Shown in pieces: positions 36,281 through 46,636 of a stretch of DNA of 64,000 nucleotides. A program made the translations under genes and the position numbers. The DNA is taken from positions 1 through 64,000 of the forward strand of contig JAPHSY010000031.1 of NCBI GenBank assembly GCA_026196495.1, in the 5' to 3' direction. The notes beneath the pieces were generated by a model. It ran no database searches, had not been told where the DNA came from, and saw only the letters and a list, made by a program, of their open reading frames with translations. The DNA is from Magnetovibrio sp. (GTDB lineage: Bacteria > Pseudomonadota > Alphaproteobacteria > Rhodospirillales > Magnetovibrionaceae). Numbering within the stretch: position 1 is the first letter of the stretch; each line of letters opens with the position of its first letter.

Positions 36281-37870
36281 ATGCGGACTTTGACATTTAC
36301 CCTTGATACCCAAACCGGCAATGATGCCATGGCCCCAGCTACTCTTACCGTGACGGAGCTTGCGGATGGTAGTCTGTCGTTCTCGATTTCTAATGAAGGC
36401 GATGGCGACAATATGATCGCTGATTTGCGGGGACTTTTCTTCGATGTTGCTGCTGATGATCTCTTGGGCACGCTGAGTGTCTCCGGGGATGATGTCACAG
36501 AGGTCAACCAAAGCGGCTCGGTTGACAACTTAGGCGGTGGAAGCACGTCTTCCGGTGTGCCTGACAGTCCATATGAAATTGGAATTGAATTCGGTACGTC
36601 GGGCCAAGCGCAAGATGATATCCAAACCACCGAGTTTGTGTTGTCATCGAGCCTGCGCAGTCTAACCCTGGATGACCTTGCGTTTGAAAGCTTTACCGTG
36701 CGTCAAACCTCTGTCGGTGAGGTCGATGGAGACAGATCGGATTCTGACAAGCTTTATGGTGATGCGCCATATGCAGTGAATGCTCAAGACGATAGTATTG
36801 TCGCCGATGAAGATCAAATCCAGACCGGAAATGTGTTCAGCAACGATATCGATCTGGATGCCCCCGACGCCGATAATGATGGCATTTTGGATTTGAACGT
36901 TACAGCCGTGAACGGTAGCGCTACCCAAGTGGGGCAAACCATTGAACTGGCCGACGGCATAGGGTTTACCTTAAACGCCAATGGTGAATTTACCCTGGAT
37001 ACGAACGATGCAGATTATCTGTCTGCTGGCGAGGTTGTAAGTCAGACATATAGTTATAGCGTTGATGACGGTAACGGAGGCAGCGACACAGCTCAAATCC
37101 AAATCACTGTGACGGGTGTTAACGACGACCCAACAGCTGTGGCTGATACCAATGTCACAGATGAGCAAACGGTGATCAGCGGGAATGTATTGGACAATGA
37201 TTATGATATTGACCAACTGGATACGATTTCTGTAACCGCTGTTGATGGTGATAGTGCAGGTGTAGGCAATACAGTTACCTTAGCATCCGGCGCAATGGTG
37301 GCGCTCAATGTTGATGGAACTTATGATTATGACCCCAACGGTGCCTTTGATGATTTAAATGAAGGTGAAAGTGCGCAAGACAGCTTTACCTATCAAATCA
37401 CCGATAACAACGGCGCGGTATCTACGGCCACCGTTGACATTACCGTTAATGGGATTGGGGCCAACGAACCCGAACCGCCGACTGGTGATCACTTCGGGAC
37501 CTTCCTCAATAAAAAAGGTACAGCCGAACATGATATTTCCAACATTGTGATGTATCTGTCTGATGATGGCGGGGATGTTACCAAGGTCAAAATTGATGGC
37601 TGGTCAGGTGTATCCGACTTGGATGATGTAGATCTGTTCAACTTCGTAAATACGCAGTATTCCGAATATGATTTGCTTGCCGTTTCGATTAAAGCCGGGA
37701 ACAACCACAACAAGGATTTGGGTCCTGGTGAAGGCCAGTTGTTCTTATTGGATGGTGATGAAGATATTGACTACTTCCAAGGTGGAACTGAGCCTGATGG
37801 CTTGGCGCAGGATGTTCTGCAGGCCCATGCTGATGAAACCTTGGATTACAGCGCGGATCTGTTCGGATAA
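36281..37870 (+). CDS. Acidic VCBS/cadherin-like repeat protein, probable secreted surface protein
   Basis: A 529-residue, very acidic (Asp-rich) protein. Residues 1-150 form an unknown beta-rich domain. Two cadherin-like/VCBS repeats follow: about 165-275 (DDSIVADEDQIQTGNVFSND ... YSYSVDDGNGGSDTAQIQIT) and about 278-390 (NDDPTAVADTNVTDEQTVIS ... FTYQITDNNGAVSTATVDIT). The C-terminal 130 residues are another unknown domain ending in LDYSADLFG. There is no Sec signal peptide and no nonapeptide RTX repeats, so export by a type I system through the C-terminus is possible but unproven. A sigma-54 promoter precedes it and a strong terminator follows: a monocistronic, conditionally expressed unit. 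Confidence 0.78.
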   Translation: MRTLTFTLDTQTGNDAMAPATLTVTELADGSLSFSISNEGDGDNMIADLRGLFFDVAADDLLGTLSVSGDDVTEVNQSGSVDNLGGGSTSSGVPDSPYEIGIEFGTSGQAQDDIQTTEFVLSSSLRSLTLDDLAFESFTVRQTSVGEVDGDRSDSDKLYGDAPYAVNAQDDSIVADEDQIQTGNVFSNDIDLDAPDADNDGILDLNVTAVNGSATQVGQTIELADGIGFTLNANGEFTLDTNDADYLSAGEVVSQTYSYSVDDGNGGSDTAQIQITVTGVNDDPTAVADTNVTDEQTVISGNVLDNDYDIDQLDTISVTAVDGDSAGVGNTVTLASGAMVALNVDGTYDYDPNGAFDDLNEGESAQDSFTYQITDNNGAVSTATVDITVNGIGANEPEPPTGDHFGTFLNKKGTAEHDISNIVMYLSDDGGDVTKVKIDGWSGVSDLDDVDLFNFVNTQYSEYDLLAVSIKAGNNHNKDLGPGEGQLFLLDGDEDIDYFQGGTEPDGLAQDVLQAHADETLDYSADLFG

Positions 37871-37905
37871 TCTATCCCCCAGCTAGGAGAAACCTGGTAC
37901 ACACA

Positions 37906-37937
37906 AAAAGCCCCTGCACTAAAGTGCAGGGGCTTTT
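37906..37937. terminator. Bidirectional terminator between VCBS gene and groEL
   Basis: AAAAGCCCCTGCAC (37906-37919) pairs with GTGCAGGGGCTTTT (37924-37937), loop TAAA. A and T runs on both sides suit both converging transcripts. Confidence 0.92.
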
Positions 37938-37977
37938 CTTTGAGCTGAGAGGCTCGGGTGTGTGGTGGTTGGCTTCC

Positions 37978-39660
<1,683 letters not shown>

Positions 39661-39712
39661 TTAAAATTTGTGGCTTAAAGATAAAGCGGAAAGGGAAAAG
39701 TTGGCGGTTGCC

Positions 39713-40027
39713 TTACTTCTTCTTTTTGCCTTTGCCAGCACCTTCGATCACACCGAGGATGTCGCTCTCTTTCATGATGAGCAGCTCTTCACCGTCGATG
39801 TTGACTTCGGTGCCGCCCCATTTGCCGAACAGAACCATGTCGCCAGCTTTGAGTTCAAGCGCAACTACGGAACCGTCGTCTTTGCGCACGCCGCTGCCTG
39901 CAGCAACGATGACGCCTTCGGAAGGCTTTTCTTGGATGTTGTCGGGAATGATGATTCCGCCAGCGGTTTTAGCTTCGGTTTCGACGCGACGTACAAGTAC
40001 GCGATCGTGGAGAGGCCGGAACTTCAT
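39713..40027 (-). CDS. groES: Co-chaperonin GroES (Hsp10)
   Basis: A 104-residue lid protein of the GroEL chamber. Seen: [20 protein letters not shown], the mobile loop with [21 protein letters not shown] and [20 protein letters not shown], with a Lys-rich C-terminus slightly longer than in E. coli. First gene of the operon; the promoter and CIRCE element lie just upstream. Confidence 0.98.
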   Translation of the reverse strand: MKFRPLHDRVLVRRVETEAKTAGGIIIPDNIQEKPSEGVIVAAGSGVRKDDGSVVALELKAGDMVLFGKWGGTEVNIDGEELLIMKESDILGVIEGAGKGKKKK

Positions 40028-40088
40028 ATGTAAATCCTTTCAGAAGTACCTGAGAAACTGAATGACTAAAGGGATTTATAATGTGCTG

Positions 40089-40115
40089 TTAGCACTCCCC
40101 CCAGACGAGTGCTAA
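40089..40115. promoter_or_regulatory. CIRCE element (HrcA operator) of groESL
   Basis: TTAGCACTC (40089-40097), nine-base spacer, GAGTGCTAA (40107-40115): a perfect match to the CIRCE consensus. It lies between the promoter -10 and the groES start, so HrcA repression released by heat or misfolded protein is expected. Confidence 0.97.
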
Positions 40116-40117
40116 GG

Positions 40118-40146
40118 ATTTAAGTGTGCGCACCCCTAACTGTCAA
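40118..40146 (-). promoter_or_regulatory. Vegetative promoter of groESL
   Basis: On the minus strand, TTGACA (40141-40146), 17-base spacer, TTAAAT (40118-40123). The CIRCE dyad overlaps the expected transcription start. Confidence 0.8.
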
Positions 40147-40205
40147 CAGCCAGGGCACCATTTTTTTGTGAAAATGGCAATTTTTGTTGGTTTTAGGGCG
40201 TTTTT

Positions 40206-41906
40206 TTATAACTTTGGGGGTAACTTGAAGCCCTTGGCCAACCACATCACCAGTACTTTGCCGCGATATGGCTGCACATGAAAAGGTCTAGTGGTGGTGG
40301 GAATTTCCGATTCACGCTTGGTCGCAATGATGATGCCTTTGGGGTGAAGTGCGGCCCAGGCGACGGCATCTTCCAGTCGATGAACGTTTTCGATGGGCTT
40401 TTCCAGACGGCCCAAGAATTGAAATTCACCGTGGTATTTGCCGACATAAAGAACCGGACGGCCTTCGTCATGCCAGATTTTGATGCGTTGGGCGGCGGGC
40501 TCTAGATCATAAGCCAAGCTAAATGCCGGGGCTGCAGCCATATGCATCATCATCACCAAGCTTGCCGCCAAAGCTGCGATCAGGCGCACTTCGGCGCGTG
40601 GGCCGGAAATTTTGGTCCACGCTGCGGCCAGGGCCATGATGACCACAGGCAACAACCAAAGTGGCTCTGCCACCGCGACCCAAGCGGGTAGGGGCTTTTT
40701 GAGCATAGGCTCGATCATATCTTTGGCAAGCAGCCCGGCCATTAAGACGAAGGCCAGCGTGCCCAACACTAAGGCAGGAACACGGTGATAGACGCCTGCG
40801 GTTTTATCGGTTTTGTCACTCGTGAGGACATACGCAGCAAACAGGGCCAGTGCCGGGAAAATTGGCAACAGGTAGTGGGGTTGCTTGCCGCTGATGGCTG
40901 AGAAAATTACGAATGCAGCGGCTGACCAGATCAGCAAGGCGCGTACGCCGCCATCGGCCCAAGCCCCACGCAGGCCGGTTTTTTGGGTCCAGGCTTTGCG
41001 CCCACCGATGGCACGCCACAAGCGCGGCCATAGGGTCCAAGGCAACAACATCACAGGCACCACCCACAAGAACCAATAGAACGGGCGGCGGTGGGCAAAG
41101 GATTTGACCATGCGATCAGCGCTTTGCTTGATGAAAATGGCGTTGCGGTATTCTTCACCGCCAATGATGGCCGCCGGAATGGCCCAGGCCAAGGTGATGC
41201 CCGCGCCGACCAATACAGATACAAGCACGCCGGCATACCATTTGCCCCAGCCTTGGTCGTTATCTTTGGCGGTAAGGGCCGGCCCCCACAGGGGTGCAAA
41301 TAGTGCCAATGGTAGGGTATGGACCAAAATAGCGGGACCTTTGGCAAGGCCGCCGATGCCGATGCCCAGGCCTGCGATCAAAATGCCCTTCCAATAACCT
41401 TGGCCAGACACAAAACCGCGCCATGCCTTGATGTAGCCCAAAATGGCAAGGACGGCGGCAAATGTCACCATCATGTCGAACATGGTCATGGTGGAAAAGA
41501 CGGTCCAATAAAGCCCCGTCAGCATCATCAACGTTGCCATCCAAGCACGGCTTTGGCGGAGCTCATCGGATGCTTCGGGCCATAGGTTGTGGGCCAAACG
41601 CACGGTGACGAATAGCGTTGCTAAGCCAAACAGCGGGGCCACCAAGCGGGCCCAAGCCTCCGAAACGCCGAAGATTGCCCAGCCCAAATTCATCAACCAG
41701 AAGTAAAATGGCGGTTTGTGGCTGTAAAGTTCCCCATTTTTGGTGGGCACCCAATAATCACCGCTTTGGAACATTTCCCACGCCACAGTGATGTAGCGGG
41801 TTTCATCAATGGGTAGCAATGGGCGCATAACGATGGCAACAGCCACCAGGGTGCACCAGATCAGGACGGCCAGAACCGTGTCGGTTTTCGAAGATTGTGA
41901 ATTCAA
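40206..41906 (-). CDS. GT-C glycosyltransferase of the GT39/ArnT-like (PMT_2) type
   Basis: A 566-residue polytopic protein with 11-13 TM helices. The first periplasmic loop carries the catalytic acidic residue in LLPIDETRYITVAWEM, and the family motif HKPPFYFWLMNLGW follows, as in ArnT-like transferases that move a sugar from undecaprenyl phosphate to lipid A or protein. The C-terminal periplasmic domain (about residues 465-560) is present. The start is TTG 41904-41906 with AGGG 6 bases upstream; the first ATG lies inside the first TM helix, so TTG is preferred. Encoded with a TVP38-like protein and a GT2 that could supply the lipid-linked sugar. Confidence 0.88.
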   Translation of the reverse strand: MNSQSSKTDTVLAVLIWCTLVAVAIVMRPLLPIDETRYITVAWEMFQSGDYWVPTKNGELYSHKPPFYFWLMNLGWAIFGVSEAWARLVAPLFGLATLFVTVRLAHNLWPEASDELRQSRAWMATLMMLTGLYWTVFSTMTMFDMMVTFAAVLAILGYIKAWRGFVSGQGYWKGILIAGLGIGIGGLAKGPAILVHTLPLALFAPLWGPALTAKDNDQGWGKWYAGVLVSVLVGAGITLAWAIPAAIIGGEEYRNAIFIKQSADRMVKSFAHRRPFYWFLWVVPVMLLPWTLWPRLWRAIGGRKAWTQKTGLRGAWADGGVRALLIWSAAAFVIFSAISGKQPHYLLPIFPALALFAAYVLTSDKTDKTAGVYHRVPALVLGTLAFVLMAGLLAKDMIEPMLKKPLPAWVAVAEPLWLLPVVIMALAAAWTKISGPRAEVRLIAALAASLVMMMHMAAAPAFSLAYDLEPAAQRIKIWHDEGRPVLYVGKYHGEFQFLGRLEKPIENVHRLEDAVAWAALHPKGIIIATKRESEIPTTTRPFHVQPYRGKVLVMWLAKGFKLPPKL

Positions 41907-41927
41907 GGCTTGCCCTAAAGTGGTTTG

Positions 41928-42635
41928 TTAAGCGGTCTCATCCGCACCCAGCTCGGCGTCGATGGATTTGTCCAACGACTTGCCATGGCGGAAACGGCGA
42001 TAAAGATATACGCCTAATAGTCCAGAAGCTACGAACAAAACAACACTTAAGGTGATGCGCAGGGCTGGATCAACCGCAACACCGCTGCCCAATAGAGCAA
42101 AAATCATGGTTTGGGGGAGGTATCCCAATGCTGAGCCGGAAAAAAATGGCAGTGCACGTAGGCTGGAAACACCTGCGGCCAAATTGGTGGCAACGTTTGA
42201 TCCGATCGGTAGCATACGAATCAACAAAGTCATGGAAAACGGGTTGTCGTGCAAAAAGTCATCCAGGCGTCGAACCCGGCCGGAAAACTTCTTTTGCAAC
42301 GGTGCACGGGCCAATAGTCGGGCGTAATAAAAAGCACCAATGCAGCCCAGCACAGTCCCTGCCAACGCCAATCCAGAGCCAAAGGCAAAGCCAAAGGCAT
42401 AGCCTGCTAAGCCGCTGACCACTTGGCGCGGCAGACCAAAACCGGTGGCGAGTGTCGCCAGGCCCAAAAATAGCAGTTCACCGCCCACACCTTGGCCTTT
42501 GATATGGGTGTCGATCCAATCGTTGGTGAGTACGTTACCGAGGTCCGCCGCATCCCAGACATACAGTGCCAACGCCAAAGTTGTCATAACGGCAACACCG
42601 CGAAGAATTGAGCTGGGGTTCATATGAGCGGACAT
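41928..42635 (-). CDS. TVP38/TMEM64 (DedA-like) family membrane protein
   Basis: A 235-residue protein with about six hydrophobic segments. The VTT-domain signature is seen as GLPRQVVSGLAGYAFGFAFG, then GTVLGCIGAFYYARLLARAP, and LIRMLPIGSNVATNLAAGVS with FFSGSALGYLPQTMIFALLG. DedA/TVP38 proteins are implicated in recycling undecaprenyl phosphate or in lipid scrambling, fitting its place between two polyprenol-linked glycosyltransferases. ATG 42635 starts 17 bases after the GT2 stop; two further in-frame ATGs nearby make the exact start uncertain. Confidence 0.85.
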   Translation of the reverse strand: MSAHMNPSSILRGVAVMTTLALALYVWDAADLGNVLTNDWIDTHIKGQGVGGELLFLGLATLATGFGLPRQVVSGLAGYAFGFAFGSGLALAGTVLGCIGAFYYARLLARAPLQKKFSGRVRRLDDFLHDNPFSMTLLIRMLPIGSNVATNLAAGVSSLRALPFFSGSALGYLPQTMIFALLGSGVAVDPALRITLSVVLFVASGLLGVYLYRRFRHGKSLDKSIDAELGADETA

Positions 42636-42651
42636 CGTATGTGCAGGAGCC

Positions 42652-43416
42652 TCAGTTCTTATCGGCTTCACGTACAGTGCTAATGCGCGGCTTGGAGCCT
42701 CGTGCACTCAACCACATGACGCCCAATAGATCACGAACAGCTACGGATAAACGATCCCACATGCCGTATTTGGAGATACCGCGTTCACGATGACGGTGAT
42801 TGACTTCAACAGAAACAACCTCGCCACCCCGGCGGATCATCAGTGCGGGCAAATAGCGATGCATATGATCAAACCGTGGCATGTCCAGAAATGCCTCACG
42901 GCTCAGGACTTTAAGGCCGCACCCGGTGTCCGGTGTATTGTCGCCTAACAGCTTCTGGCGCACAGCGTTGGCCAGCTTGGATTGGAAACGTTTCCATTCT
43001 GTGTCTTTGCGTTTGGCGCGCCAGCCAGCAACCAGCAGATAATCTGGGTTTTGGGCTTCTTTGAGCTTGGCAAATAGGGCAGGAATATCAGCAGGGTCGT
43101 TTTGACCATCGCCATCCAATGTGGCAATGAAAGTGGCGCGTGCTTTTTTCACACCTGTAGCAACGGCAGCGCTTTGCCCGCAGGCGACTTCGTGCCTGTA
43201 GATGCTCAGGCGGGGCTGTTCTTTTGCCATTTCGGCCAGTTTTTCGGCTGTGTCGTCTTTGGAACCGTCATTGACGTAGACGATCTCATAATTTGCCACA
43301 CCGTCCATGGCCGTACTGATCTCTTCAATCAGCGGGCGGATGTTTTCACTTTCGTTGTGCACGGGCACAACAACAGCAATTTCAAACGAATGTGCGTTTT
43401 CAGCCGATGTCGTCAT
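42652..43416 (-). CDS. GT2 family polyprenyl-phosphate sugar transferase
   Basis: A 254-residue cytoplasmic GT-A enzyme: IAVVVPVHNESENIRPLIEE, IVYVNDGSKDDT, metal site ATLDGDGQNDPADIP, and acceptor region DTGCGLKVLSREAF, with the C-terminal basic HRHRERGISKYGMWDRL typical of DPM1/ArnC-like enzymes. No C-terminal TM helices, so soluble or peripheral. It probably makes the undecaprenyl-phosphate sugar used by the neighbouring GT39-type enzyme. ATG 43416 was selected; an in-frame TTG (43428) sits just after GAGGGAA and is an alternative. Confidence 0.9.
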   Translation of the reverse strand: MTTSAENAHSFEIAVVVPVHNESENIRPLIEEISTAMDGVANYEIVYVNDGSKDDTAEKLAEMAKEQPRLSIYRHEVACGQSAAVATGVKKARATFIATLDGDGQNDPADIPALFAKLKEAQNPDYLLVAGWRAKRKDTEWKRFQSKLANAVRQKLLGDNTPDTGCGLKVLSREAFLDMPRFDHMHRYLPALMIRRGGEVVSVEVNHRHRERGISKYGMWDRLSVAVRDLLGVMWLSARGSKPRISTVREADKN

Positions 43417-43665
43417 GGCAAATGCCAATTCCCTCTGAGATAAATAATGCAGCGCAACACTACGCTGCGCCTTGCTTTTACACGCTCTCCGTCCGTCTTG
43501 GAAGTGTAGAGAGGCGCTTGAGCGTGAAATTTCACGTGCATTTTATAAAATGGTGTATTTCTCCTTGGCCTTTTCGAGGATCAAGGTATCATCCGAAGGT
43601 ATTAGGGCATGGGTTCTCATGACTAAGGATCTTGAGAATATCAAGGAAACAGGGGTGGCACGGAC

Positions 43666-44715
43666 GTGCACGATTCATTTGATCAAGCACTGCAATACGC
43701 CAAGCAAGCGTTGGAAATGATGGTGGAACGCAACGTTCCGGCTACACCCAACAATTTTTTGGTTTGGTATACCCACGTTTCCGAACGTCTGCCGGATTTG
43801 TCCAGGATGATTTCGATCTTAATGGATAACGGCCAGGAATTTAATGATGCCGTGAACGGTGATTTGTTCACCAAGTTTTTTTCCACTGAATTGGAGCAGC
43901 AGACGCTTCACGAAACCACCCAGCGTATTGAGCAAGAATTAGGGCGCATCGTTGGTTATGTGGGTGATGCGGGCAAGGGTGCGTCGGAATTTGGCGAAAC
44001 TCTGGCGACTGCCGAAGGTGAAATCACCAGTGCCAACGGCATTGAGACCATTAAAGCAGCCGTCTCAAAAGTTATTTCTGATACCCGCAAAATGGAAGAG
44101 ATTAACCACAATCTTGAAAGTCAGTTGGCTCAATCCACCCAAGAAGTTGGTCAATTGCGTGATGATCTGGAAGACATGCGGCGGGAAGCTTTGACCGATG
44201 CGCTCACCGGGATTGCCAACCGTAAATTGTTTGACATGGAACTGCGTCGTCATGCCCGTGACGCTATGGAAGCTGGCGAAGATATGAGCCTGTTGATGCT
44301 TGATATTGATCATTTCAAGAAATTCAATGACACCTATGGCCATCAAACCGGGGATGAAGTGCTTAAACTACTTGCGATTACTATGACCAAGTCTGTTAAA
44401 GGCAGCGATGTTCCGGCGCGTTATGGCGGTGAAGAATTTGCGGTCATTTTGCCAGATACAGACCAAGATGGTGCCTTTCAAGTGGCGGAACATATTCGCA
44501 ACAGTATTTGTAACAAAAAGCTGGTGAACCGTGCCAATGATCAAGATTTGGGGCAGATTACTGTATCAATTGGTGCCTCTACCTTTGAATTTGGTGAGCC
44601 GTTGAGCGATTTAATCAGGCGTGCTGATCAAAGCCTCTATAAAGCCAAGGCTGAAGGCCGTAATAAAGTGGTCAGTCAAAGCTCACTCAAAAGCAGCGAG
44701 CTGACCTTCACCTAA
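43666..44715 (+). CDS. Diguanylate cyclase (GGDEF domain) with helical N-terminus
   Basis: A 349-residue cytoplasmic protein. Residues 1-175 are helical (sensor and coiled coil, unknown ligand); a motif PATPNNFLVWYTHVS near residue 25 is common in alphaproteobacterial cyclases. The GGDEF domain (about 180-345) has LTDALTGIANRKLFD, LMLDIDHFKKFNDTYGH and active loop ARYGGEEFAVIL, so it should make cyclic di-GMP. The inhibitory I-site RxxD upstream of the loop reads KGSD, so product inhibition is probably absent. The start is GTG 43666, with no in-frame ATG before residue 18. Confidence 0.9.
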   Translation: MHDSFDQALQYAKQALEMMVERNVPATPNNFLVWYTHVSERLPDLSRMISILMDNGQEFNDAVNGDLFTKFFSTELEQQTLHETTQRIEQELGRIVGYVGDAGKGASEFGETLATAEGEITSANGIETIKAAVSKVISDTRKMEEINHNLESQLAQSTQEVGQLRDDLEDMRREALTDALTGIANRKLFDMELRRHARDAMEAGEDMSLLMLDIDHFKKFNDTYGHQTGDEVLKLLAITMTKSVKGSDVPARYGGEEFAVILPDTDQDGAFQVAEHIRNSICNKKLVNRANDQDLGQITVSIGASTFEFGEPLSDLIRRADQSLYKAKAEGRNKVVSQSSLKSSELTFT

Positions 44716-44816
44716 AGGCACAAGGTTCTTCATGGAAATAAGGGTTATATGCCTTTATTATCAATGAATTGTTCACCAGTATCTGTCATGGTGAATAATC
44801 TTTTTCGTGCTGTTGG

Positions 44817-46601
44817 ATGCTTTCCATGTTGCCTTCCTCATTCACACCGTCCGGTCTTTTTATTGGGTTGCGCAATTTGTTGCGCAACGACCAGATGATT
44901 TTGGGACTTCTGTCGGTGGTGGTTGGCCTTGTCGGTGGCGGGTTGGTGATTGCATTACGTGAAAGCATTTTGTTCTTTCAGGCCAATTTTTATGGTGCGC
45001 CGGGGGAACGTCTTTACGATGTCGCAGCGACGTTGCCTTGGTGGCAATTGTTGCTGGTCCCGACTGCGGGCGGTTTGGCTGTTGGATTATTAGTCCACTA
45101 TTTGATGCCCAATAGACGTGGTCAAGGTGTGGCAGATGTGATTGAAGCAAGCGCCCTAAAAGGTGGCAAAATGTCGCTCACCACCGGATTTTATGCAGCC
45201 TTGATCAATGCCTTGTCGATTGGTTCCGGTGCTTCTGTTGGACGTGAAGGCCCGGCGGTGCACTTGGGTGCATCTTTGGCTGCATGGGTATCAAAACAAT
45301 TGCATTTAAGCCGTTCCTTGGCGCGAACCATCTTGGGCTGTGGTGTTGCGGCCGCGGTGGCGGGGTCGTTCAACGCGCCACTTGCGGGGGCTTTGTTCGC
45401 AAGCGAAGTGGTCATCGGACACTATGCGTTGAAAGCTTTTGCTCCGGTGGTGATTGCATCTGTGACCGGTACAGCGTTGTCGCGGTCATATTATGGTGAT
45501 TTTCCCGCATTTGTATTGCCGCCTCAGCAAATCACCTCTCATTACGAATTCTTTGCTTTTATCGTGTTGGGCGTTTTGGCCGGTTTGGCAGCAAGCTTGT
45601 TGATGCGCTCGGTCTTTTTTTCCCAAGATCAAGCACAGCGCTTACCGGTTCCAGCATGGGTGCGTCCCGCCATTGGGGGCTTTTTGGTCGGTTGTATTGC
45701 GTTGGTTTTGCCCCAAGTTTTAGGGGTTGGTTACGGCATCACGGATGATGCGCTAAGCGGTAGTGTGGGCTTGTGGTTGTTGCTGGCAGTATTGATCGGC
45801 AAGATCGTAGCTACGGGGCTTAGCCTTGGTTTTGGTTTTGGTGGGGGCATCTTTTCGCCGTCCTTGGTGGTCGGGGCGATGTTGGGCGCTGCCTTTGGGC
45901 TTGTTGTTGAAATTGTTTTTCCAGGGCTCAGTGCGGGTGTGACCGGTTATACCCTTGTTGGCATGGGGGCAGTGGCCGCGGCCGTATTGGGGGCCCCCAT
46001 TTCCACCACATTGATTATATTTGAAATGACCGGGGATTATGAAATCACCACGGGTGTGATGTTGGCTGTTGTCGTGTCCACAGGAATTACGCGCCAAATC
46101 TCTAAGAACAATTTCTTTGCGTTACAGTTGGAAAGCCGTGGGTTGGATCTCAAAGGGGGCTTTGAACGGGCACTTTTGCGGGCCAATCGAGTCTGCGATG
46201 TGATGGAAGAAACTTCAGAACAAGTGAACCCTGGAATTCCACTGTCTCAGTTGCGGGTGATGCTCCAAGATTCCAAGCGTGGCGAATTATTTGTTGTTGA
46301 TCAAGATGGTAAATTGGTGGGCACCATCACTTTGGCTGATCTCAGCGAAACGGCTTTTGATCCTGCGATGGATTTGCTGATCAATGCGGCAGATGTCGCG
46401 CGTCGCAATCCACCCGTTCTGGCCTGCAATGATCACCTAGAAAGTGCTTTGTCGAAAATGAGTGATACGGGTGAAGCAATCATTGCGGTGGTTGATGATT
46501 TGGAAAATTGCAAGTTTTTGGGAGCGGTGGAGGAAAAACACGTCATGGCAGCGTACAACCGCGCACTTTTGCAAAGCCGCCACGAAGAACGTGACGTTTA
46601 G
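44817..46601 (+). CDS. ClC-family chloride channel/transporter with C-terminal CBS pair
   Basis: A 594-residue membrane protein. The ClC selectivity motifs are intact: GSGASVGREGPAVHLGA (with the gating Glu in GREGP), GFGGGIFSPSLVVGAMLGAAFG, and GMGAVAAAVLGAPISTTLII. About 10-12 hydrophobic helices; the C-terminal 150 residues (CDVMEETSEQVNPGIPLSQL onwards) form two CBS-like modules. The external gating Glu suggests an H+/Cl- exchanger-type mechanism, though the internal proton Glu was not located. ATG 44817 was used; ATG 44826 is possible. Confidence 0.92.
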   Translation: MLSMLPSSFTPSGLFIGLRNLLRNDQMILGLLSVVVGLVGGGLVIALRESILFFQANFYGAPGERLYDVAATLPWWQLLLVPTAGGLAVGLLVHYLMPNRRGQGVADVIEASALKGGKMSLTTGFYAALINALSIGSGASVGREGPAVHLGASLAAWVSKQLHLSRSLARTILGCGVAAAVAGSFNAPLAGALFASEVVIGHYALKAFAPVVIASVTGTALSRSYYGDFPAFVLPPQQITSHYEFFAFIVLGVLAGLAASLLMRSVFFSQDQAQRLPVPAWVRPAIGGFLVGCIALVLPQVLGVGYGITDDALSGSVGLWLLLAVLIGKIVATGLSLGFGFGGGIFSPSLVVGAMLGAAFGLVVEIVFPGLSAGVTGYTLVGMGAVAAAVLGAPISTTLIIFEMTGDYEITTGVMLAVVVSTGITRQISKNNFFALQLESRGLDLKGGFERALLRANRVCDVMEETSEQVNPGIPLSQLRVMLQDSKRGELFVVDQDGKLVGTITLADLSETAFDPAMDLLINAADVARRNPPVLACNDHLESALSKMSDTGEAIIAVVDDLENCKFLGAVEEKHVMAAYNRALLQSRHEERDV

Positions 46602-46636
46602 CTTTTCCCCAAGCTTGGGCGTGCTATATATCCCCC

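Noticed and set aside
43417-43665. Gap between the GT2 gene and the GGDEF gene examined for small genes or RNA
   Set aside because: Only a short GCAGCG/CGCTGC inverted repeat and no convincing ORF or terminator were seen.
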